Below are positions 42,228 through 50,813 of a stretch of 64,000 bases of DNA, one piece after another. The notes beneath the pieces are model-generated. The model was not told the origin of the DNA. It did not search any database and saw only the letters and a list, made by a program, of their open reading frames with translations. Positions within the stretch are counted from its first letter, which is position 1; every line of letters begins with the position of its first letter. The position numbers were made by a program, and so were the translations under genes. This DNA comes from Burkholderia territorii (GTDB lineage Bacteria > Pseudomonadota > Gammaproteobacteria > Burkholderiales > Burkholderiaceae): NCBI RefSeq assembly GCF_902833055.1, contig NZ_CADFEJ010000024.1:17198-81197 (forward strand), read 5' to 3'.

Positions 42228-43061
42228 ATGAGCGCTGCGCTTTCCGCCCCCGATCTCCCGCTGAGCCACGTCGCGTTCGTGACCGATACGCTCGGTGATA
42301 TCGCGCAGGCGATCGGGACACCGCAGTTCATGCGCACCGTGTACGACACACTCGTGCGTTACGTCGATTTCGACGCGGTGCATCTCGACTACGAACGTGG
42401 CGCGGCGTCGGGCAGGCGCAGCGTCGGCTGGATCGGCAGCTTCGGCCGCGAGCCGGAACTCGTCGCGCAGGTGATGCGCCATTACTACCGCAGCTACGCG
42501 AGCGAGGACGTCACGTACGCGGCCATCGAGAGCGAAAGCGACACGCAGCTGCTGCAGGTGTCGTCGCAGCGGGTTGCGAGCGAGTTGCGGCACCTGTTCT
42601 TCGACGCCGGCGACATTCACGACGAATGCGTGGTCGCGGGCGTGACCGGCGGCACGCGCTACTCGATGTCGGTCGCGCGCTCGCGGCGGCTGCCGCCGTT
42701 TTCACTGAAGGAACTGAGCCTGCTGAAGCATTTGTCGCAGGTCGTGCTGCCAATGGCCTCCGCGCACAAGCGGCTGCTCGGCGCGGCGTGCGCGGACGAA
42801 GCGCCGCGCGACGAGCTCGATCTCGACCTCGTCGCGCAATGGCTTCCGGAATGGCACGAACGACTGACCGCGCGCGAGATGCACGTGTGCGCGTCGTTCA
42901 TCCAGGGCATGACGTCGGCGGCGATCGCGCAGTCGATGGGTGTCAAGACGTCGACCGTCGATACCTACGCGAAGCGTGCGTTCGCGAAGCTCGGCGTCGA
43001 TTCGCGGCGGCAGCTGATGGCGCTCGTGCTGAGGAATGCATCACGCCGGCACGACGCGTGA
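42228..43061 (+). CDS. LuxR-family HTH transcriptional regulator (non-quorum)
   Basis: A 277-residue regulator with an unknown N-terminal sensor domain (about residues 15-190) and a C-terminal GerE/LuxR helix-turn-helix at 212-268 (LTAREMHVCASFIQGMTSAAIAQSMGVKTSTVDTYAKRAF). No acyl-homoserine-lactone-binding signature (W-x-x-x-Y..D-P) is obvious, so it is probably not a quorum receptor. It is divergent from the nine-gene amine operon and is the likely controller. Clusters of PotF-type importers with such LuxR genes occur in other proteobacteria. It ends 54 bp before a convergent small gene. Confidence 0.88.
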   Translation: MSAALSAPDLPLSHVAFVTDTLGDIAQAIGTPQFMRTVYDTLVRYVDFDAVHLDYERGAASGRRSVGWIGSFGREPELVAQVMRHYYRSYASEDVTYAAIESESDTQLLQVSSQRVASELRHLFFDAGDIHDECVVAGVTGGTRYSMSVARSRRLPPFSLKELSLLKHLSQVVLPMASAHKRLLGAACADEAPRDELDLDLVAQWLPEWHERLTAREMHVCASFIQGMTSAAIAQSMGVKTSTVDTYAKRAFAKLGVDSRRQLMALVLRNASRRHDA

Positions 43062-43114
43062 GCGTGCGGCGTACATGATTCAGTGCCGCCGGATCTGCTG
43101 ATCGAAGCGGCTAG

Positions 43115-43426
43115 TCAGGCCACGCTTTCAGGCGCCGCGATCTCCGTCGCGCTTCCCCGTGGCGGACAGAACACATCGCCGTCGTTCGGCGCGTCGTTCG
43201 CCGAGAACGTCGTGCTTCCGCGACGCGCACTGCTACAGCGCTGGAGGGCATCGAGCATCCATCGTCCCTTGTGCGTCAGGTGTGCAACGCGCCTTCCGGG
43301 CGTGCAATGCTCGAGCATGACCAGTTGGCGCTCGAGCAGTGCATCGAGTTCGGTCCTGTTCATGTCGATCTGGTCCGGCGCTTCGCGGACCAACATCAAT
43401 GTCGCGAATTCGTGTGGACTGAGCAT
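43115..43426 (-). CDS. Small hypothetical protein (winged-helix-like N-terminus)
   Basis: A 103-residue protein. The first 60 residues (MLSPHEFATLMLVREAPDQIDMNRTELDALLERQLVMLE, then VAHLTHKGRWMLDAL) look like a small winged helix or MarR-like module, and the C-terminal third is polar and low in complexity. A GGAGACGAAG site supports the ATG at 43426. The type is common as a conserved hypothetical in Burkholderia. It may be a DNA-binding accessory protein, but function is unknown. Confidence 0.65.
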   Translation of the reverse strand: MLSPHEFATLMLVREAPDQIDMNRTELDALLERQLVMLEHCTPGRRVAHLTHKGRWMLDALQRCSSARRGSTTFSANDAPNDGDVFCPPRGSATEIAAPESVA

Positions 43427-43771
43427 CTTCGTCTCCAGTCAACGATGAAACCGTAAGCCGGACGACTACGCGCAAGACCGCTGTCGATGGCGCATGTCGC
43501 GCGCACGTTCGTCCCCGGATGCACGCCCCGCGTCCTGTCGCCGAGACGACGCGCATCGCATCGAAAGCGTCAACCCGCGAACGACTCTTCCGGGCGTCCA
43601 ACACGCGCGGTTTTGCACCCGAAAATGCCGCGCCGGAACATACGGGAACGTGCCGGCAAGCATTCCAGCTTTCGCTTCGGTCCTCGCCCGTGGCTTCGCC
43701 CGAATGACGGTCGAATCGGCGCAGGTCTCGCCTGCCGCGCAGTACGTCCGGATCTGCGCCGATACTTCCGT
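43427..43771. other. 345-bp spacer, no gene seen
   Basis: This lies between the hypothetical gene start and the end of the heat-shock gene. Arginine-rich open frames are present on both strands, but none has a start with ribosome-binding site or coding composition. It must contain the promoter of the small hypothetical gene. Confidence 0.45.
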
Positions 43772-44185
43772 CTATTCGACGCTCACCGGGATGCGTCGCG
43801 GCTTCGCCTCCTCGCGGCGCGGAATCGTCAACGTGAGCACGCCGTCGCGTAGTTGTGCATCGATGCGCGACACGTCGAAATCCGGGCTGATGGTGAACGC
43901 TCGCCAGAAGTGCGGATGCCGGACTTCGCCGTGCTGCAGGCGCAGCCCCGACGGTGTCGGGATGACCGCTTCGGCTTCGACGGTCAGGTTGCCGTCCCGC
44001 ACCTGCACTTCGAGCTTGTCGCGGGACACGCCCGGCAGATCCGCGTACAGCGTGATGCCGCGATTGTCCTCGAACACATCGACGGCAGGCGCGACGCGGG
44101 TGACCTGCTTTGCCGGCTCCCCGCCCGCCGGGCCGGCAACGCCGGTGCTTCCCTGCCGGGTCGTCAGTTCGTTGCTGTCGTTCAT
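43772..44185 (-). CDS. Hsp20 small heat-shock protein (second of a pair)
   Basis: A 137-residue alpha-crystallin-domain chaperone. The N-terminal 35 residues are variable. The domain runs from about 36 (VDVFEDNRGITLYADLPGV) to 130, with the family G-V-L motif in L-R-D-G-V-L-T-L-T-I-P. The C-terminal anchor I-P-V is present. GGAGGACATC precedes the ATG. It forms an operon with the upstream hsp20 gene (35 bp gap). Such pairs bind unfolding proteins under heat or oxidative stress as mixed oligomers. Confidence 0.93.
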   Translation of the reverse strand: MNDSNELTTRQGSTGVAGPAGGEPAKQVTRVAPAVDVFEDNRGITLYADLPGVSRDKLEVQVRDGNLTVEAEAVIPTPSGLRLQHGEVRHPHFWRAFTISPDFDVSRIDAQLRDGVLTLTIPRREEAKPRRIPVSVE

Positions 44186-44220
44186 GATGTCCTCCATTCG
44201 TTTCATGCGTCGATCAACAC

Positions 44221-44661
44221 TCACTGGACGGTAATGGCGCGCGGTTTCGATGCCTCGGAACGTCCGACGCTGATGGTCAGGCAACCGTTCACATACCGCG
44301 CGTTGACTTTGTCCGGATCGGCGTGCTGCGGCAATTCGATCACCCGCCGGAACGCGCCCATGAAGCGCTCCCGCGCATAGACGCGCGTTTCGTCGCCCAC
44401 ATTCGCCTCGGGCGGCTTGCGCTCGCCGCTGATCGTCAGCAGTCCCTTGTCGATCGAGACTTCGATCGCGGACGGATCTAGCCCCGGCGCGAATGCGACG
44501 ATCTCGACGGTATCGTCGGTACTGCCGATGTTCACCGCAGGAAAGGTTTCGCTGCGCGTAGCGCGCAGACTGGCGGGATATCCCGCAAAGAGGCTGGCCA
44601 TCTGCCGTTGCAGGCGGTCGAATTCGCCCAGCAGATCCGTGCCGAAGAAGAGATCGCTCAT
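44221..44661 (-). CDS. Hsp20 small heat-shock protein (first of a pair)
   Basis: A 146-residue small heat-shock protein starting MSDLFFGTDLLGEFDRLQRQM, a typical proteobacterial Hsp20 N-terminus. The alpha-crystallin domain spans about 42-137. The usual G-V-L is G-C-L here (Y-V-N-G-C-L-T-I), and the C-terminal anchor is I-T-V. AAGGAGCCAGTC precedes the ATG. It heads a two-gene unit with the next hsp20 gene. No sigma-32 promoter was confidently located upstream. Confidence 0.93.
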   Translation of the reverse strand: MSDLFFGTDLLGEFDRLQRQMASLFAGYPASLRATRSETFPAVNIGSTDDTVEIVAFAPGLDPSAIEVSIDKGLLTISGERKPPEANVGDETRVYARERFMGAFRRVIELPQHADPDKVNARYVNGCLTISVGRSEASKPRAITVQ

Positions 44662-45324
44662 GACTGGCTCCTTGAAACCGGGGCCCTTCGCGAGAGACGA
44701 ACGGAACCACGCGCTCCAGTTCGCCTGCCCGCGGGAAACCCCGCCGACAAACAAATCGAAACACGCAGCGCTTAGCGCGACTGCCTGAGCGATCCGTAAA
44801 CTAGTGCAACAATCGGAAAATTCAAGAGGTCCTGCAACATGTCGTGAGGGAGGTTTCATCGGCCTTCCGACCGCCTTCGGGAACAGACGGAACGTGGCCC
44901 ATGCCGACCTTTGCCGGCCGCGCCGGCAGCGCTGCCGCTTCGCGCAACACCGATCGATCCTGCGAGCCTCCCGGTCGATGAGGCCGAGGGTGGAGCCCGG
45001 TGCAATTGGCTGCGCACGAGGGTTACGTTCCGATTGGCCGTGCCGCGCGGGCCAGGACGGCTTGTGACAGATGCTCCGTGGACCGGCCGGCGCCTGCGAA
45101 TCCGCCGGCCGCTCCCGGCCCGTCCGAGCCGCACCGCCCGGATGGACGCCGGCGCGTCCTGTACCGCCTCGGCTGGTACGCGGGAGCCTGTTGCCGCGCC
45201 GAAACAATTTGTTACAACGGGCGTTTTCGCAGGCTCCTGAAGCGTGCAACGAGCGCCGCTATTTCCGTTTCCGGCAATCGGCAATACGCAGATGTGTGGC
45301 GCCTGAAGCCGGAACCGTCGGCGC
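44662..45324. other. 663-bp spacer, no gene seen
   Basis: This holds the promoter of the hsp20 pair near its left end, with a comparatively AT-rich patch at 44750-44840. Frames up to 109 codons are open here but are Arg/Pro/Ala-rich without ribosome-binding sites. I see no repeat or RNA gene. Confidence 0.45.
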
Positions 45325-45792
45325 TCACGTGCGCGGCAACCGCCGGGCGAAGCAGTAAACGCCGGCTGCGACGACACCGAACACCACATGGGCAACCAGC
45401 GTGATCACGCCGCGCGCCGCGACGAACCACGGGAAGATCGCGGTGAACGCGTGCAGGTTGATGCCGTACAGAACGAGCCCGAACGCGGCGCCCGCGAGGA
45501 GCGCGGCGCCGAGTGACCGGCCGCGGACCAGCTTCGCCAGCACGACCGTATAGGCGAGCGACAGCACGGCATGCGCCATCGTCGCCACGCCCATGATCGT
45601 CGGATCGAAGCCCGCGGGCGCACTGAGGATGGATCGCCCCATCACGATGGCGGCCGTCAGGCGCGCATCGCGAAGCAGATCGTGAATGGCGTCTTCGCCG
45701 GCAATTGGCCAGAGCAGCAACTCGATGATCGTCGAGCAAACCGCCGCGCAGCATGCTGCCCGGAGAATCGGAACCGCACCGGTCTGCTTCAA
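45325..45792 (-). CDS. Membrane protein of unknown function (probable TTG start)
   Basis: A 155-residue protein with four predicted helices (about residues 10-28, 60-85, 90-110 and 118-142). GGAGGT lies 6 bases before a TTG at 45792, an ideal ribosome-binding position. The ATG 10 codons upstream has none, so the TTG start is preferred. Its layout resembles the 180-residue membrane protein of the gallate operon at 15310. No motif suggests a function. It is 38 bp downstream of the 219-residue hypothetical gene on the same strand and may be cotranscribed. Confidence 0.6.
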   Translation of the reverse strand: MKQTGAVPILRAACCAAVCSTIIELLLWPIAGEDAIHDLLRDARLTAAIVMGRSILSAPAGFDPTIMGVATMAHAVLSLAYTVVLAKLVRGRSLGAALLAGAAFGLVLYGINLHAFTAIFPWFVAARGVITLVAHVVFGVVAAGVYCFARRLPRT

Positions 45793-45829
45793 GCATCCAC
45801 CTCCGCGACGACCGGCCGCCATGCGCGGC

Positions 45830-46489
45830 TTACAACGGACGTTCGCAATCCGTCCAGTACGCGAACGGATCGCGATGCTTCGGGTAGTGCTCGTCGAGCC
45901 ATTTCAGCAACGTCGCACGCGCGTTGTCCAGGTCGGCCTTCGACGACGACGTCGTCAGCTCGTGCACTTCGACGGACTTTTCCCGATCCATCACGTAGCA
46001 GTTCCAGTCGGGGCCGTCGAGATCCGGATCGTCCGACGCCTTCGACGCCTTGCGCCAGCCCACTCCCTTGCGCGCATCGATGTAATAACGCGGATGCACT
46101 TTCAGATACGACATCTCGCCGCCCTGCAGGCTGCTTTCCGCGCGCAGCACGTCGCGTTCGTCGACGATCTGCGTGACTTCCGGCAGCCGGCGCGAGCGCC
46201 AGCCGGCCGGCAGCGTCGCCGTCGCCCGCACGGCGTCGTACGGCCCCCAGGTGAGGCCCCAGGCTTCGGCCATGCGCTTCATGAACGCATCGGCGCCCGG
46301 ATAGCCGCGCAGCTGGATTCTCGTCGACAACGTGACTTCGACCCGGCCGTCGGCACCGGCCGGGTCGCCTGCCGCTTCGAACGGATTGCCCGGACGCGAC
46401 GCGCGCTGCTGCGCATCCGCGGGCGCCATGCCCGAAAACAGCTGGTCGAGCGCCGCACGCGCTTTCGACGACTTGTCTGGTCTATTCAT
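45830..46489 (-). CDS. Hypothetical protein, 219 aa
   Basis: A soluble, charged protein starting MNRPDKSSKARAALDQLFSG, with no signal peptide or membrane segment. The middle (about 95-160: EVTQIVDERDVLRAESSLQGGEMSYLKVHPRYYIDARKGVGWRK) looks like a globular core with alternating strands. Another recognisable stretch is PDWNCYVMDREKSVEVHELTT. The family was not recognised, and no enzymatic motif could be found. GGGAGAGAGTGAGTA precedes the ATG. Confidence 0.7.
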   Translation of the reverse strand: MNRPDKSSKARAALDQLFSGMAPADAQQRASRPGNPFEAAGDPAGADGRVEVTLSTRIQLRGYPGADAFMKRMAEAWGLTWGPYDAVRATATLPAGWRSRRLPEVTQIVDERDVLRAESSLQGGEMSYLKVHPRYYIDARKGVGWRKASKASDDPDLDGPDWNCYVMDREKSVEVHELTTSSSKADLDNARATLLKWLDEHYPKHRDPFAYWTDCERPL

Positions 46490-46655
46490 TACTCACTCTC
46501 TCCCTCTGCATCCGCACGTCTGCAAAAACTGTCGATTCTCGTTCATCTTCGGGTCTCGCGGTTTTCCGCGGTCGCATTGTCGACGATCCCATGGCCGCGG
46601 TCGAGCACCAGCGGCGCCGACGCACGTTGCGTCGCGGGCCCCGGCTTTCCGGCGC

Positions 46656-47609
46656 CTACCCGAGCGCCGCCCGCATCCGCTCCATCAGCGCGAGCACCTC
46701 CGGGCGACTCTCGCCCTTCGCGTGCACGAAGTGATACCTGAGCAGCGACTCGACTTCATGCCGGCTCACGCGCACGAGCGCACTGCGCCGAAGATACGCT
46801 TCCGCGAGCGGCACCCGCGCCAGCGCCACGCCGAGCCCCGCTTCGGCCGCCGCGAGCACCAGGTTGTAGTCCTCGAAGCGGCGATCCTGCGCGCGCGGCT
46901 TGAACGGAATGCCGAGCGCGTCGAACCAGGTACGCCAGCCGGTGACGTCGGAGTCGTGCAAGAGCGGCATCTCAAGCAGCGCTGCGTCGCCGTTTCGGCG
47001 GCGCAGTGCGGCCAGTTGCGCGGCGAGCCGCGGATGCGCGACTGGATAAAGCGTTTCCGGCATGAACTCGCGGGTCTCGAGCTGGCGCCAGTTGCCGCGC
47101 CCGTAACGGATCGACAGATCCGCTTCGCCGCCGGCGATATCCACGTTGCGAAGCTCGATGCCGAGATCGATGCGCAACGCGGGCGCTTCGCTCTCGAGCG
47201 CATGCTGGCGCTCGAGCAGCCAGAGCTGCGCGAATGCCGGCACCACGCTCATCCTGACCAGTCGCGGCGTGCGCGGCGAGCGCCATTGATCGGCCGCGCC
47301 GTCGATGATCGCGAACGCCTGCTCGATCCGGCCGACGAAGCGCTGACCGTCCGGCGTCAGCCGCACGCCGCGCGCATGACGTTCGAACAACGCCATGCCC
47401 AGCCAGTTCTCGACGGCCGCCACACGCCGGCTGATCGCGCCATGCGTGACGCCCGAGGCGTCGGCGGCCGCCAGAAACGAACCATGGCGCGCCACCAGGC
47501 AGACAGTCTCCAGGCTGGCCAACGGCGGTCGCGGGCCGGGTGCCGGGACGGCCGGCAGCGCGTTGGCAACGCACCGCCGCGCGCGCATCGAGCTGTGAGC
47601 CATATTCAT
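46656..47609 (-). CDS. LysR-family regulator (GcvA-like), divergent from an EamA transporter
   Basis: A 317-residue LysR protein with a long N-terminal extension. The HTH lies at about 30-88 (PPLASLETVCLVARHGSFLAAADASGVTHGAISRRVAAVE) and the effector domain from about 115. W-L-L-E-R-Q and P-V-A-H-P-R are GcvA-type traits. Two start codons (47609 and 47603) are close together. It is divergent from the EamA gene 57 bp away and is its likely regulator. A near-palindrome TGTTGA...TTAACA at 47617-47641 lies in the spacer as a possible operator. Confidence 0.87.
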   Translation of the reverse strand: MNMAHSSMRARRCVANALPAVPAPGPRPPLASLETVCLVARHGSFLAAADASGVTHGAISRRVAAVENWLGMALFERHARGVRLTPDGQRFVGRIEQAFAIIDGAADQWRSPRTPRLVRMSVVPAFAQLWLLERQHALESEAPALRIDLGIELRNVDIAGGEADLSIRYGRGNWRQLETREFMPETLYPVAHPRLAAQLAALRRRNGDAALLEMPLLHDSDVTGWRTWFDALGIPFKPRAQDRRFEDYNLVLAAAEAGLGVALARVPLAEAYLRRSALVRVSRHEVESLLRYHFVHAKGESRPEVLALMERMRAALG

Positions 47610-47666
47610 ACCCGCATGTTGATCTGTGCGCTAGCTTAACATCTGACCACGCCGCACCATTGCCGC

Positions 47667-48569
47667 ATGAACACGCTCTCTCCTCCGTCGTCGCGCGGCG
47701 CGCGACTGCCGCTCGTCGCGGCCGGCGCGGTGGCGTTCACGATCGTCTCGTGGGCCTCCGCCTTCCCGTTCATCCGGATCGGCCTGCACGGGCTGGCCCC
47801 GCTGCAGCTCGCGGCCGCTCGCTTCGCGACCGCCGCCGTGCTCGTGCTCGCATGGCTCGCGTGGCGACGGCCGAAGATGCCTGCCAAAGGCGACGCGTTG
47901 CGCTTTCTCGCGTGCGGCTTGCTCGGCATCGCGCTCTACAACGCGCTGCTCAATACCGGCGAGCAGACCGTGTCGGCCGGCGCGGCGAGCTTCATCGTCA
48001 ATACGCTGCCGATCTTCACGGCGCTGCTGGCCGCTATATTTCTGCGCGAACGCTTCAATCGCTGGGGATGGCTCGGCTCACTGGTCAGTCTCGCCGGCAT
48101 CGCCGTGATCGCGCACGGACAGCCCGGCGGTCTCGTGCTCGGCTCCGGCAGCACGCTGATTCTCGGCGCGGCGCTGTGTTCGGCCAGCTATTTCGTGTTG
48201 CAGCGGCGGCTGATTCCCGTGTACGGCGCACTGCCCTGCGCCGCGTACACACTGCTGGCCGGCGCGTTGCTGCTCACGCCGTGGTTGCCCGGTGCGCTCG
48301 CGTCGCTCGGCGGCGGTGCTTCGCGCGACACGGCGCTCGCCGTCCTCGTGCTCGGTGTCTTTCCCGCCGCGCTCGGCTATGCGACGTGGACCTTCGCGCT
48401 CGGCTACTTCGGCGCGGCACGCGCCGCCAATTTCCTCTACCTGACACCGGCGGTCGCGACGGCGCTGTCGATGGCGCTCACGGGCGAGCGTCCCGGCATC
48501 GAGACCGTGTGCGGGGGCCTGCTGGCCATTGCCGGCGTGATATTCGTGGCCTTGCGCGGACGGACATAA
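47667..48569 (+). CDS. EamA/DMT-superfamily transporter
   Basis: A 300-residue protein with ten predicted membrane helices in two EamA repeats (about residues 16-145 and 155-295), starting MNTLSPPSSRG. The repeat motifs N-T-G-E-Q-T-V-S-A-G-A-A-S-F-I-V-N-T-L-P and A-R-A-A-N-F-L-Y-L-T-P are typical of RhaT/YdcZ-like metabolite exporters. Such proteins export amino acids, purines or drugs, and the cargo is unknown. Control by the divergent LysR gene is likely. Confidence 0.9.
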   Translation: MNTLSPPSSRGARLPLVAAGAVAFTIVSWASAFPFIRIGLHGLAPLQLAAARFATAAVLVLAWLAWRRPKMPAKGDALRFLACGLLGIALYNALLNTGEQTVSAGAASFIVNTLPIFTALLAAIFLRERFNRWGWLGSLVSLAGIAVIAHGQPGGLVLGSGSTLILGAALCSASYFVLQRRLIPVYGALPCAAYTLLAGALLLTPWLPGALASLGGGASRDTALAVLVLGVFPAALGYATWTFALGYFGAARAANFLYLTPAVATALSMALTGERPGIETVCGGLLAIAGVIFVALRGRT

Positions 48570-49167
48570 CGGGCGCGCGGTTTCGGCGGACGGCGATACT
48601 CGCTCGAAGAACGATCCCGCGGTTCGGCCAGGCCGGGCTCGGTCCACTGCAAAACGGGAACACATGGAGAGCCTCGACGCCTTCGCGCCAATTCATGGTC
48701 GCGAGCAGGCCTGACCGTTAGTTGCATTGGATGGTTCGCGACCTTGCCGAAGCATGACGATGGAAGTGTGCAGACAAACCGACCGAACAGTTCGCGATTG
48801 ATTGCAGCGCACTGTCCATGGTCACCGATGGCGGCCCGGTCGAATAATCGGAGCAATCGGTGATCACAAGGATCACATCTGCACGAAAGACCGCGCAGTC
48901 GCATCACATTTGCGCAAGGCTGGGCAATTCGCGGAAGCGGGCACAAACGGGTTCGGATATATTCATACCAATTGCGTGTCGTCAGACGAAATCGTCCGCT
49001 CGCTCGGACACTGCGTGGCGCAGGCGTCGCTCGCCGGCCCCGACAACAGGCGACACGCAAGCCGAACCCGTCACGGGTCGCGGAGACGCGTCCGGCACGC
49101 CGAGCACCTCACGAGGGCGCGCCGCGCACCGGACGACATTAGAAATATCAATCAACGGAGATGGCAG
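48570..49167. other. 598-bp spacer, no gene seen; promoter of the LivJ-like gene
   Basis: The region has no credible coding frame. It becomes AT-rich around 48955-48970 (GGATATATTCATACC), where a -10-like TATATT at 48958-48963 could belong to the LivJ-like gene's promoter, some 205 bp before its ATG. Confidence 0.4.
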
Positions 49168-50322
49168 ATGGAACGAAGCATTGTCGGCATGCGCTGCAAA
49201 CCCCTGGCAACCGTCGCACTGGCAGCCGCCGCATTTATGGCCGCATCGGGCGCGATGGCCGACCAGGTCGTGAAGATCGGCAGCGTCGAACCGACGACGG
49301 GTGGCATTTCGCACCTCGGCAAGGATAACGAGAACGGCGCACGCCTCGCGGTCGAGGAAATCAATGCGAAGGGCCTGACGATCGGCGGCAAGAAGATCAC
49401 GCTGCAGCTCGACGCGCAGGACGACGCAGCCGACCCGCGCCAGGCCACGCAGGTTGCACAGAAACTCGTCGACGACAAGGTCGTCGCCGTCATCGGCCAC
49501 CTGAACTCGGGCACGTCGATCCCGGCATCGAAGATCTACAGCGACGCGGGCATCGTGCAGATCTCGCCGTCGGCCACGAACCCGACCTACACGCAGCAGG
49601 GCTTCAAGACCACGTATCGCGTGGTCGCCACCGATGCGCAGCAAGGCCCGGCGCTCGCGAGCTACGCGCAGTCGAAGGGCGTGAAGAGCGTCGCGGTGAT
49701 CGACGATTCGACCGCGTACGGCCAGGGCCTCGCGAACGAGTTCGAGAAGAAGGCGAAGGCGCTCGGCCTGAAGGTGCTGTCGCACGACGCGACCAACGAC
49801 AAGGCTGTCGACTTCCGCGCGATCCTGACGAAGGTGAAGGGCGAGAACCCGGACGCGATCATGTACGGCGGCATGGATGCCACTGGCGGCCCGCTCGCGA
49901 AGCAGGCGAAGCAGCTCGGCCTGCGCGCGAAGATCCTGTCCGGCGACGGCGTGTGCACCGACTCGCTGGCCGAGCTGGCCGGCCCGGCGGCCGACAACGT
50001 GCTGTGCTCGCAGGCCGGCGCGGCGCTCGAGAAGATGCCGGGCGGCGCGGCGTTCCTCGCCAAGTACCAGAAGCGCTTCAACCAGGGCATCAAGTTCGAT
50101 GCGCCGTTTGCGTACGACGCGGTCTATATCGCGGTCGACGCGATGAAGCGCGCGAACTCGACGGACCCGGCGAAGATCCTCGCGGCGATGCCGTCGACGA
50201 AGTACGAAGGCGTGATCGGCACGACGACGTTCGACGCGAAGGGCGACCTGACGCACGGGATCATCTCGATCTACGGCTACAAGAGCGGCAAGAAGACGTT
50301 CCTCGACCAGGTGAAGATGTAA
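49168..50322 (+). CDS. Branched-chain amino-acid ABC transporter periplasmic binding protein (LivJ-like)
   Basis: A 384-residue periplasmic binding protein. The signal peptide (about residues 1-31, MRCKPLATVALAAAAFMAASGAMA) precedes DQVVKIGSVEPTTGG, as in Leu/Ile/Val-binding proteins. The G-H-L-N-S-G-T-S-I-P-A segment near residue 110 and A-T-N-P near 132 match the ligand pocket of LivJ/LivK. No LivHMGF permease or ATPase genes follow, so it must share a transporter elsewhere. ACGGAGATGGCAG precedes the ATG. The ligand could also be an aromatic amine or urea-type compound. Confidence 0.9.
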   Translation: MERSIVGMRCKPLATVALAAAAFMAASGAMADQVVKIGSVEPTTGGISHLGKDNENGARLAVEEINAKGLTIGGKKITLQLDAQDDAADPRQATQVAQKLVDDKVVAVIGHLNSGTSIPASKIYSDAGIVQISPSATNPTYTQQGFKTTYRVVATDAQQGPALASYAQSKGVKSVAVIDDSTAYGQGLANEFEKKAKALGLKVLSHDATNDKAVDFRAILTKVKGENPDAIMYGGMDATGGPLAKQAKQLGLRAKILSGDGVCTDSLAELAGPAADNVLCSQAGAALEKMPGGAAFLAKYQKRFNQGIKFDAPFAYDAVYIAVDAMKRANSTDPAKILAAMPSTKYEGVIGTTTFDAKGDLTHGIISIYGYKSGKKTFLDQVKM

Positions 50323-50332
50323 CGCCCCACGA

Positions 50333-50370
50333 CGCCGGCACGACGGGAACGCCACCCGTCGGCGCCGGCG
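50333..50370 (+). terminator. Hairpin after the LivJ-like gene
   Basis: CGCCGGC-A-CGACGGG pairs with CCCGTCG-GCGCCGGCG with small bulges, giving a long GC-rich stem just after the stop. There is no T-run after it, so it may be only an RNA-stability element, or partly terminate transcription before the Xre gene. Confidence 0.35.
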
Positions 50371-50410
50371 CCGCGCGGTGCCGATTCAAGTTTTGCGGAG
50401 ACGAAGCGAC

Positions 50411-50713
50411 ATGTGTGCAATGGCGTATGCGGAATTTCAACAGGAGTTGAAGAAAGCGCAGTTGACGGCGCGAGAATTCGCCCGTTTGATCCGGATGAAC
50501 GAAAGTTCCATCACGAACTATTCGAGCAAGGGCACCGTCCCCTCCCACCTCGCGGTCATCGCGACGCTGATCGGCGCGCTGGCCGCGCACGAGATCGATT
50601 TTCGGCGCGTGATCGGTAAAACCGGCATCGAGCCGAAACGGCCGCGCGGCGTCGGCGCGTTTCCCGCGGCGCGCAAGCCGCGCGCGAGCAAGACCACGAA
50701 AGCCGGTTCCTGA
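50411..50713 (+). CDS. Small Xre-type DNA-binding protein
   Basis: A 100-residue protein. Residues 6-60 form a lambda-repressor-like HTH (FQQELKKAQLTAREFARLIRMNESSITNYSSKGTVPSHLAVIATLIGALA). The tail is Lys/Arg/Pro-rich (PKRPRGVGAFPAARKPRASKTTKAGS), suggesting non-specific DNA contact. GGAGACGAAGCGAC precedes the ATG at 50411, and in-frame starts upstream lack support. It follows the LivJ-like gene at 88 bp and may be in its transcript. Its targets are unknown. Confidence 0.8.
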   Translation: MCAMAYAEFQQELKKAQLTAREFARLIRMNESSITNYSSKGTVPSHLAVIATLIGALAAHEIDFRRVIGKTGIEPKRPRGVGAFPAARKPRASKTTKAGS

Positions 50714-50813
50714 ACCAGCGCGGGCGCCGGGCCAGGCGCCGCACGTGCCGTTCGCTCCGGCGCACGCTCGATACCGTCACGCACGCTGCCGCGCGACACG
50801 CTCAGCCGGCCCG

